A DNA stretch of 64,000 bases from Prolixibacteraceae bacterium (GTDB taxonomy: Bacteria > Bacteroidota > Bacteroidia > Bacteroidales > Prolixibacteraceae): contig CANJNY010000011.1 of NCBI GenBank assembly GCA_947475715.1, forward strand, positions 1 through 64,000, read 5' to 3'. Below, piece after piece: positions 50,501 through 62,500 of the stretch (the first letter of the stretch is position 1; each line of letters begins with the position of its first letter). The notes under the pieces are model-generated. The model did no database searches. It was not told the DNA's origin and saw only the letters and a program-made list of their open reading frames with translations. Made by a program: the position numbers and the translations under genes.

Positions 50501-53500
50501 TATACGTAATAGTTGCAGTACCTGTCGCAAGGGCAGTGACCAGACCAGTATTACTTATTGAAGCGATATTGGTTGCGCTGCTTGACCATGAACCACCTGT
50601 TGCAGTTTCTGATAATTGAGTGGTCCCACCAGCAATAACATCAAATATTCCGGTGATAGCTCCTAAGACTGGAAGTGGATTTACCGTCACCGTTGTTGTT
50701 ATGCTACAACCTGTATTATTGGTATAGGTAATAACCGCTGTTCCTGCAGATGCGCCAGTTACCAAACCGGTATTGCTTACAGTTGCCACACTCGTGTTGC
50801 CCGAAGACCATGGAGTAGCAGCAGAAGCTGTACCAGACCCGGTTAATTGTGTAGTAGAAACCACACAAACACTAAGAGTCCCAGTAATAAACGGCAATTG
50901 ATTAATCGTTAAAGTAATAGCTGTCCGCGTTGTACTTAAACAACCGGATGTTGAATTACGTGCCTCTGCATAGAAAGTGCCGGCGGCAGCCGGTGCGTAG
51001 CTCGTATTGCCACTTAGTAACGGAGTTCCACCTGCAGCACCTGCAAACCAGTCAATAGTAATTCCTGCTGGTACCGATGCTGTAAGTGCCGGAATAGTTC
51101 CCCCAGTACAATATTGCTGATTACCTCCGCTTATTGGGGCTGTAATCACAGGGCAGTTACAATTTGGTGCAGTCACATTTAATGTATTAGGACAAGTGTT
51201 GGTTCCGGTAACCGTGATCACAATATTAACCCCGGCAGGTACAGCACTTACAGTCCATACATTTCCAACATTGGATACTGTACCGGCTGTAGATGTTACG
51301 GTACCGTTACTTACGGTTACTCCAACCGAATAGGTCAATAAATTAGTCGCACAGGCGGCAGGTGTTGTGACCGTGATTGTAGGTAATGCATTAACAGTTA
51401 CAGTTGCTGAAATGGTACAACCCGAGCTATTGGTATAGGTAATCAAAGAGGTTCCAGCGGCAATAGTGGTAACTAAACCGGTATTGCTTACTGTTGCAAC
51501 AGCCGTGTTGCCTGAAGTCCATGGAGAAACAGCTGCAGCAGTTCCGGACCCGGTTAGTTGCGTGGTCAATCCAACACAAACAGTTAACGTTCCGGTAATA
51601 GTAGCTGCAGGGTTAACAGTAACCGTTGAGGTAACCGTACATCCTGAACTATTCGTATAGGTAATTATTGAAGTACCCACAGTTACACCTGTTACCAAAC
51701 CTGTGCCACTTACAGGTGCGACACCAGGAGTTCCAGAAAACCATGGCGAAACAGCAGCTGCGGTTCCTGAACCGGTTAATTGAGTGGTCGCTCCGATACA
51801 AACGGCGGCAGTTCCCGTAATTATTGCAGAAGGATTAACCGTAACCGTTACCGAATTAGTACACCCTGTACTATTGGTGTAGGTAATTAAAGTAGTTCCT
51901 GCCAACACCGAAGTAACCAAACCGGTAGCACTTACCGTAGCCACCGCCTGGTTAGATGAAACCCATGGTGTTACACCTGCTGCATTTCCGCCACCGGTTA
52001 ACTGAGTTGTTGATCCCAGACAGACGCTAAGCGTACCGGTAATTGTTGCCGCAACGTTAACCGTTACTGTAACCGTTGCTGTACATCCGCTGCTATTGGT
52101 ATAAGTGATCACGCTTGTTCCGGCTAAGACTCCGGTAACCACACCAGTATTGCTAACCGTAGCAACAGCAGGAGATGCAGAGATCCATGGTAAAATAGCT
52201 GCAGGAGCTCCTGAACCCGTCAATTGAAGGGTAGATCCTGAACAAACAATTGATGTTCCAGTGATTGTTGGCGTTGGATTAACCGTAATTGTCACACTAT
52301 TACTGCTGGTACAACCTGTAGAAGTTACAGTTTCAACAAGGGTATACGTAGTAGTTACCGTCGGGGAAACTGTAGGATTAGCCAACGTAGAAGTAAAGAT
52401 TCCGGGAGAAGCGGTCCAACTGAAAGTGTTTCCAACAACAGCTGCAGCGCCAAGCTGAGTAGTTCCACCGGCACAAATACCAACATTGGCACCAACGATA
52501 GCGGCAGGTAGCGGCTCCATAATAACATTTATAGCTGTCCGTGTAGTGCTTTTACAATTTGAAGTGAGGTTACGTGCCTCGGCATAATAGGTTCCGCCAC
52601 CGGAAGGTCTGAAACTTGTGTTTCCACTTAATAAAGCAATTCCACCGGATGGACCTGAATACCAATCCACCGTTTCGCCGATACCAACAGTGGCAGTGAT
52701 TACCGCAACCGGACTTCCGGTGCAATATTCCATATCGCCACCGCTCACGGGAGCTGGCATTACAGGACAAGTACAATCAGGTGCAGTAACATCCAATAAT
52801 CCGGAACAGCCATTAGCGTCGGTCGCCGTTAAGGTAATAGGTACGCCACTCAAGACTCCTGAAATAGTCCACAAATTACCTGAAGTATTGACAACCGTTC
52901 CGGATGTACTGGTCACACTAACAGCACTTACCGTAACCTGCAGGGAATAAGTAAGCAGATTTACTGCACATTGTGCAGGGGTAGTAATTGTAAATGCAGG
53001 CAATGGATTAACCACAACCACTGTGGAATCGGTAGCCACACAACCATTACCGTTTGAAACAGTCAAAAAATAGGTGCCAGCTTCTGTAACATTTACAGGG
53101 CTGATAGATGGACTCTGTAATGCTGAAATATATCCTTCAGGACCAGCCCAGGCATAAGAAGACATTCCATCCGGACCTCCGGTGAGATTAAGGGATCCTG
53201 TATCACAAACCGGACTATTACTGGATGCCGTTACAACCGGAGTTCCGTTCACAACTACCGTAACGGTTGTCCCTGTTCCGATACATCCATTGGCATTGCC
53301 AACAGTTAATGTACCGGTATAAGTACCCACTGCAGTATTGGCCGGAACATCGATTGAGATAGATCCTGGAGTCAAAGCTGCACCACTAACAGATGAAAAG
53401 GTATTTACAGGAGTACTATTCCATACTATATTATAAATAGTCGGAGTTCCAGTTGTTGAACTATAAGTTAATAAACTGCTTTGCGCACTAGTGCTAACAC

Positions 53501-56500
53501 AAACCATCGCAGAAGCAGCCGTAGTTATCGTCGGTAACGGATTCACAGTAATCGTGAAAGGCGTTCCTACACTGGCACAACCATTTCCGTTGGTTACGGA
53601 AAGGGTCCCGGTATAATTTCCTGCAGCAGTATTCGCCGGAACAGCTATGGTGATCGGGCTTGCCGGCAAGGTGCTATTGGTTACAGCCGCAAAACTGTTG
53701 GCAGGTGTCCCCGTCCAAACAATGCTATATAAGGTTGGTACATCTGTTGTTGCACTGTACGCCAATGATGAACTCTGAGCAACCGTACTGAAACATACAG
53801 CCGTCGCAGCAGCATCTGCCGTAATCGTCGGTGCAGGATTAACAGTAACCGTGAAGGTCTTTCCTACACTAACACAACCATTGGCATTGGTTACGGTAAC
53901 TGTGCCGGTATATGTACCGGGAGTCGTGTTCGCCGGAACCGTAATAGTGATCGGCGTGGCAGGAAGTATAACATTTGTAATATTTGCGAAGCTGTTTGTT
54001 GGGAATACATTCCAAACAATACTATAAGTGGTCGGAGTACCTACAGGTGCAGCATAAGCTAACGATGTAGTTTGTGAATTAAGACTAAAACATATATCGG
54101 TAGCAGCGGCTGATGAGCTGATTGAAGGCAAATCATTAACCACAACAGTAAAGGTGGTTTCTGTACTCACACAACCATTGGCATTCTTAACGGTAATCGT
54201 ACCGGTATAGGTTCCTACGGCCGAGGCGGCCGGAACATTAATCGTTATTGGAGTACCGGTAAGTGATGCATCGGTAACATCCACAAAAGAATTAATTGGA
54301 GAATTACTCCAAACAATACTATAGGTAGAAGGTGAACCGGTAGTGGCACTGTAGGCTAAAGTTGTTTGTTGTGCCAGATTATTTATACACACTCCCGCAG
54401 CTGTCGCCGAGGTTGTGATTGTTGGTAATGCATTCACCGATAAGGTGAATGTATTGCCCGTACTGACACAGCCAGTGACATCCTTGACGGTGATAGTTCC
54501 AATATAATCCCCGGCTAAAGTAGCTGCAGGAACTGCAATACTAATCGGAGAAGAACCCAGTGTAACATCTGTTACATTCGCAAAGGAATTCGAAGGTGAA
54601 CTATTCCAGGTAATACTGTATGTTAATGGTGAACCTGTCGTTCCACTAAAGGTTAGCTCACTGGTTTGTGCGTTGACATCAAAACATACGCCTGTAGCAG
54701 TTGCTGCAGCCGCGATTGTCGGTGATGGCTTGACTGTCAATGTAAATGAGCTTCCCGAACTTACACAACCTGTTGCGTTTTTTGTAGTCAGTGTTCCTGT
54801 ATAGGTTCCTGCGACAGTGTTTGCAGGAATATTAATAGTCAACGGACTGCTTGTGAGTGTACCATCGGTTACGGCCACAAAAGTATTGGTCGGTGAAGAA
54901 TTCCACGCTATGCTGTAGGTTGTTGGTGTACCCACCACCGCACTGTAGCCTAACGAAGTTGTCTGAGCAGCTAAACTGAAGCAAACTTCAGCTGCAGTTG
55001 CATCGGCAGTTATCGATGGAGGAGAAACCACTGTTACGGTAAAAGTAGATCCCGCGCTGACACAACCGGTTGCATTCTTCACGGTAATCGTTCCGGTATA
55101 AGTACCTGCGGCAGTATTGGCCGGAACAGTAATATTTATTGGACTCGAGCCAAGCGTAGCATCGGTTACTGCTGCAAAACTGTTGGCAGGTGAACCACTC
55201 CACGAAATACTATATGAAACCGGAGAACCGCTGGTCGCACTAAAGGTTAAGGGAGTAGTCTGTGCTGCCGCACCAATACAAACATCAGCTGCAGTAGGTG
55301 CAGTAGTGATCGTTGGTGGCGCCTCCACGGTGAGTGCAAACGCACTTCCGGTACTGACACACCCATTTGCATTTTTAACAGTTAAAGTACCCGCATAAGT
55401 TCCTGCTAAAGTATTTGCAGGAACAGTAATAGTTATCGGACTTGCCGGTAAGCTCGCATTCGAAACTCCAACAAAATTATTGGCAGGAATAGCATTCCAA
55501 ACAATACTATAAAGTGTAGGCGAACCGGTGGTGGCACTATAAGCCAATGTTGCACTTTGCGATCCAGAACTTAAACATTCACTGCTTGCCGTAGGATCCA
55601 ACGTAATTGTTGGTGGGGCGGAAACAATTAATGTAAAGGTGGTACCTGTACTCACACAACCTCCGGCATTCTTAACCGTTATCGTTCCTGTATAAGTTCC
55701 TGGCTGAGTATTTTCCGGAACAGTGATCTGCACAATATTTCCTCCCAGGCTTGCATTGGTTATCGCTGCCAAAGTATTTGAAGGGCTGGAGTTCCATGCA
55801 ATACTGTAAGTAGTTGGAGATCCCGTAGTGGCTGAGTAGGCCAGATTTGTAATCTGTGCATTCGCTGCATCAAAACAAACAGCATCCGTCGTAGAACTAG
55901 TTGTAATGGTTGGAAGCGGTTGTATGGTTAACGTAACTGCTGTACGGCTAAAACTTGTACATCCTGTTAAGATACTATCCGATTCAGCATAGTACGTAAT
56001 CGTGCCTACTGTATTCAGTGTTGGATTAGTACGAACCGATCCGTTTGTCGCAGCATCATACCAAACAAGCTTAGTACCTGGCGCCGGAGTAGCCGTGGCA
56101 GTAAGGGTCTGTATCGGAGAGGTCACACATTGCGTAATATCACCTCCCGATGTAGGAGCAGCGATATCAGGACAAGTACAATCCCGAACAGGTAAATCCA
56201 AAGTGCCGGGACAGGCATTACCATCCGCTGAGGTTAACGTTATAGCGTTATTAGAGGGTATATTGGCAATTGTCCACTCATCACCGACATGGGTCGGAGT
56301 GTTACCTGCTGTACATGTTAACGATACGGTTCCGGCTGATGCAGTAACCGTTAAGGTATAAGTCGTTTCATCAACAGAACAAACCGCTGATTTTACTGTA
56401 ATCGTTGGAGCCGGATTCACAGTTACTGTCACCGCAGTACGTGTGAGACTTGTACAAAGACTCGAATTTATCGCGGAGGCAGCCCAGAATGTTGATGACC

Positions 56501-59500
56501 CTACTAAAGTCTGTGAAGGAGTGAAAATTACTGAACCTCCGGGAGCATCTGCATCATACCATACAATGGATGATCCGGCAGGCGCTGTAGCTACAGGTTC
56601 ATGCGCAGTGCCGTCCAAACAAAATACCTGAGTGCTGCTTGCTGTCGGAGCAGCAGGGTACGCACTCACCGTAACGGTATCTGTTGTTGCATTACAGCCA
56701 TAGACATTGGTAAAAGTAAAGACTGCCTTTCCAAGAGAGACTGCTGTTACAATTCCACCATTAGTTACCGTCGCAATTGCAGGATTACTACTAACCCACG
56801 TCCCTCCTAATATCGGAGTTAAAGTTGTACCGGAATTCAAACAAATTGTACTGCTACCGGAAATAGTTACCACAAGACTTGTATTAACCGTTACAGTAGC
56901 CGAATTACTACAACCTAAATTATTGGTGTAAGTAATCAAACTAGTGCCAACTGCCAATGGAGATACCAAACCTGTATTACTAATTGTAGCCACAGAAGGG
57001 GTAGCGGATACCCATGGATTAAGGGTTGCCGGAGTTCCGGTACCGGATAACTGAGTTGGAGACCCGATACAAGCTGCCAGATTGCCTGAAATTACAGGTA
57101 ATTGATTCGCAGGACAAATACAACTAGGCGCTGTAACAACTAAACTGTTTATACAGCCTGCATCATTGACAGTTAGCGTCATATCCTGGCCTTTGCTAGC
57201 CCCTGCAATCGTCCAGACATTTCCTACATTGGTAGGTGTCCCCAATGTACTGGTAACTGTACCCGAACTAACCGTTACAATAGTAGCGTAAGTTGTATTA
57301 TTCGCATCACAAGTAGCCGAATTAAGCGTGATTGTCGGTTGCCCGATCGTCAGTTTTACCGCTGTGCGCGTTGAACTGCCACATCCGCCTGTAATTTGGG
57401 ATGATGCATAATAGGTTACAGTACCCACATGATTTAAAGTTGGATTCGCAACTATATTTCCTCCAACAGCTACATCGGCATCGTACCAAACAAGTGTCGT
57501 TCCCGAAGCGGGCGTAGCCGTTGCAGTTAAAGTCTGAACCGGAGAGGCAAGACATTGTTTAATATCTCCCCCGCTCACAGGTGCTGCCGGAGAACCATTA
57601 ATCGTAAAGCTTCCGGTATTTCCTGTGAAGACATTCGTACACCCGATACCGGTTACGATAACATTAGTCGTACCTGTATTTGGCAGTGCCATGGTTGCAA
57701 ATGTTCCTGTTCCACCGCTAAATATCAGAGAAGAAGTTATATAATTATGAGGCGTTGTATTGGAGCCACTCAATCCGTAATAAACCGTGTAAGTACCGTT
57801 TGGTATTGTTGATGAGTTAATCCGTATGGTTGCAGGCCAGCCGGAACAGCTGGATACTGTAGCGACACTGAAATTACTAACATTCACAACCTGACATGGC
57901 GTGGAGATATAAACCTGCCCTGCCGCTCCGGTGCCGGAGAGCTGACCTAAGCTTCCTTTTCCACCGCCGCCACCACCGGGACGTTGCCCTGTAACACCAA
58001 TATTGCCAGATGTTCCGCCATTTCCACCCGCAGCACCTGCATAGAGTGCGCCAGAATAAGTTCCGGCAGTACCTGCCGTGACAGTAGTACCAACACCTCC
58101 ATTTCCACCTACGCTGCCAGAACCTGCAGATCCGCCGCCGCCACCACCACTGGTACTGACATTACCACCGCCATTACCACCGCCAAAAGCATTGGCAACC
58201 GGAATACAATTAGCCGCTAGACCACCTATTCCGCCAGCCGTACTTCCTCCGGTACCAAACCCTCCGGCAGGAGCATATACTTTACTTCCGGCAGATCCAC
58301 CGGCATAAACCGTATTTCCAAAATAACTCGCATCGGCAGCTGTTGGTGCTGTCGTCAGCGTAGCACCTGGGGTTCCCCCGGCGCCAACATGATAATTTAT
58401 CGTGTCACCAGGATTAACTAAAATGTCACTCCAGGCAGAAGCGCCACCGCCGCCACCTGCTCTTGCCGCATCAACTGTGCCTCCTGAACCACCGGCGCCA
58501 CCGCCGCCCCAAACCTGAACCGTCAAATTATAAACACCTGCCGGAACAACAAACCTATAATCGCCAGGAACACCATTACTTGAATAATTAACCTTAATAT
58601 AGGAAGAGCGCGTTATTGAATCTGTACCACATCCATTGACCGTGGTAAGCGTAACGGAATAATTCCCGGGACTGTCATAAACTACCGCAGGATTCTGCAA
58701 TGTGCTCGAACCAATACTGCCACCCGGGAAACGCCATTTCCAGCTTGTTGGTGCAAATTTGGTTGTATCTGTAAACTGAACTGTTGTACCTGCATTTAAG
58801 GAGATTGGATTGGCCGAAAAACCGGCAATCGGAAGTCTGCCAACTGTAATAAGATAGTCAGCTGAATAAACCCCATTCCCGCAACCATTCTTGCCACGTA
58901 CAGAAAGATTACCTCCGGTGGCATTTGCCGCGAAGGTTAAGGTCGGATTAACAATTGTAGTATCTGAAATAGTAACACCCGTACCCGAATAACGCCAGCC
59001 GTAACTGGTTGCAGCCGCTATTGCAGGAACACTGTATTGAACACCGCTAAGTCCTGCAGCAGTGATACAAATAGTCTGGTTTCCCGTAATTGAGCCTCCG
59101 GCACCCGGCAAGACACTGAAGTTTATCGGATAGTTTGGAGAAATAGTACCGTTACTGCAATTATTGACTCCGTAAACCGTTAGATTACCAGCGGTTGCAT
59201 TGCTGGCGAAATTAATTGTACAACTATCAGCAGCAGCCGAGGTAGTCGTAATCGTTGCACCTGCACCCGAATAAGCCCATACATAAGTCAATGCATTTCC
59301 GATAGCAGGTACTTTATATTTAACATTATTGGTACCCTGACAAATAGTAGCCGTTCCAGTAATTGTACCAGCCGCATCGGGTGGAAGATAAACTGCGGTT
59401 CCGGCTTTGGCAGGAGCAATGGCATTACAGGTATTTGCCGATGAGTTATAATTCACGCGAACCGTATCCAGACCGGATATCAGCCATTGTAAGGTTAACG

Positions 59501-62500
59501 AATTATCTGTTGAAGACCCGCCACTTACAACGGTGTAATCAGTTCCGGCAAGTCCCGGAATTGTCCAGACATAAGCTGATTGACCGGATTGTGTGGTATA
59601 AATAACATTGGTATTCGGACAAACTGCTGCAGGAGGAGCAGTGGTAAATGTTGGAACCGGAGCCGGATTTACAATGATATTGGCAGTAATTCCGGTATTT
59701 GTAGTCGAACAGGCTACCTTGGCAATAGTCAGGGTAGTAGATCCCACAAAAGGTATCGCTACCGTACTAAAATGGCCTGTCCCCACTCCGTTTGCATTAT
59801 CAATAATCAGCGGTACCACATTGGTATTGGTGGTAACTCCGTCAGTTATCGAATAAGTTATTGTATAGTTTCCGGTAGTTAAAATTGAGCTGATCCCAAC
59901 TGTTGCAGGGTCGCCTGAACATACCGTTAAAGAAGGTGTTGTAATTGCAAGGCCGGTAACATCAGCAGTTGTACAATCCCATACAATAGCAATCTGACCA
60001 TCGCCTCCGGTACCTCCGTTTTGCGAATAAGCATACAAAATATCGCTCACACCGCCACCGCCGCCACCGGGAGTCGTACCCGATCCTCCGGGAGTTGTAC
60101 CGTTAAGCGATCCAGATCCACCGCCACCGGCATATCCAACAATGGTTCCTGCACCACCACCGCCTCCGGTAGGGACAGCACCACCTAATCCGGCGCCACC
60201 ATCTCCGGCATCTCCGGCGCCACCGCCACCACCGGCGCCATGACCCTGACCGGTGGCCGTACCACGACCATCATGTGTTGCAGGAGGTGTTGGAGTTAAA
60301 TCCTGCCCGCCCAAGCCACCTGTATGGGGAATTGGCAGCGTTACAGCTCCCGTGTAAGATCCTGTACCACCGGCTCCACCTTTTCCTGTTTTTGTTGGTA
60401 TGGTACCCAAACCTCCCCCTTTACCGGCAGAAGCCTTAACCGTAATACCATACCCTGAAAATATTGTACTGTCTCCGGCGATACCAGCCCTTGTCGAATT
60501 TCCGGCACCACCTTTCCCTACGTAGTAATTATATACCTGACCTCCTGTAACTGCAATGGTCGCCTTTTGGAAGCCACCGCCTCCGCCACCACCACCGGCG
60601 TAGAAATTATTGGCAAGACGTCCACCACCGGCACCACCGCCACCCCATAAATAAACATCCATCGTGTTTATTCCCTGAGGAACTGTAAATGTACCAGGTC
60701 CTAATACAGTAATAATACCACTGCCTTGAGAACCTGTAATTTCGCCAACAGCAAAACTTCCAAAAGTGGTTATACTTTGAGCATCAATGGAGGTTGCAAG
60801 CCGGTTATTAATACCCGGAGCTGTCCACGCAGTCCCAACATATTCAGCTACATTGAATTTAGCTGTATTTGCTCCACTGGTAACATCACCAGCCAGCCAG
60901 CTCAGATTAATTGTCGCACTGCTAGGACTCGCCACAAGTCCGTTAGCCGTAAATACCCAGGAACGATTGACATAATGAATTAGATCCAGACCTGAACCTA
61001 AATAGTTTGCCATCTTGCCTGCTGAAGTTGCGGCAGATAACGTTCCTGAAGTGGTAACACCGGTACCCGTAAAGGTGACCGTTTGAGGAATATAGTTGGT
61101 AGCATCTCCGATAGCGAATGTTTTTGTTGATGCACCCGTAGGGAACGTAAGTGCCAATGCACCATAAACCCATCCTGTACCACGGGTTATTGCACCATTT
61201 GCGGTAATCGAGAAGGCTGATGTGCTTAAAATACCGGCAGTTAAAGCCAATGGACCCGTAACCACTTTATTTGGAGTGGTCAACGTGACACCAAAGCTAT
61301 TGTTAATGATAACCCCGCCTGAACCACCGAAGGTTGCAGGGAACTCAGCACCCGTAGTCTGGGCTGCAGATCCCTGGTATTGAAGCGTTGCTGCAGAACC
61401 ATAAGCCAGAGTAGTGCCGGTTGTGGTTGCAGTACCTTCCATCGAAAGGATACCGTTGACCGTAGAGGCTGCACTAAAGGTCTTCACCGCTGCGGTTCCG
61501 GTTAAGGTCAAATTATTAAAGGTCGAACCCACGGTAAGCGTTTGCGCCAATCCGCTAAGAACCACCGTTCCCGTTCCACAGGTAAAGTTTGAACCCGTTC
61601 CGGCCCAGACAGATCCGGCTCCGGTTAGATTAAGCGTAGTCAGCGTTCCGCCGTTCAGTGTTCCACCGGTAAGGGTGACCGCTCCGGTAAAGGTATGCGA
61701 AAGTGAAGCGCCCAGATTCAGCGTGCCACCGGTTCCCGCAATGGTAAGACCAGCACCCGAAACAGCGCCTAAGAGAGTCGCTGTTCCACCCGTCTTGGTC
61801 ATCGACACCAATCCGGTGGTTGTAAACCCGGCAATATTTTGTGCGGCCGTAGTTCCTGCAATGGTTATCGCAGAAGCACCACCGGTGAATGTACCTGCAT
61901 TGGTGAAATCACCATGGAATGTAAGCGGGTTACCTGCTGTGATCAGCGTCGCACCCGAAACAATGCTCAACGGAACATTCGTGTTATTTCCCAATGTCTT
62001 GGTGCCATTAAGTGTCAGCGTTCCACCCTGAATAGCCACCCCACCCGTTCCTGTAAAACTTGCAGGCCACTCGGTGGAAGCTGTTCTGGTAGCCGTATAT
62101 TGAAGCTTTCCGGCTGCACCATAAGTTATTACACCATTGTATGTATTTGAAACGGTGTTCTCAACCGAAAGCGTTCCATTAATAGTTGTGGCCGGGAATG
62201 TTACTGCCCCGGTGCCCCTCAACGTAAGATTATTAAATACATTGGCCCCGGTAATAGTTTGTGCTGCACCGTTTAAAATAATAGTCCCTGTTCCCGATGT
62301 AAACGTACCATTGTTAATCCAGTTGCCGCTAACGGTTAACGTGAAAGCCCCGCTGACCGCTAATGTCGCACCCGAATTAATGGTAATACTGTTGCATACC
62401 ATTCCAGTTGTACCAATAATCGGCTGGTTTCCGCCGGAATTGATCGTTACATTCGTCGAAGCAGTAGGTATCGTATTATTACACCAGTTACCTGCAGTAT

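Noticed and set aside
53240-55917. Regularly spaced repeats considered as a CRISPR array
   Set aside because: Units are about 300 bases, diverged, in one open frame and protein-coding. There are no identical short repeats with unique spacers and no cas genes.
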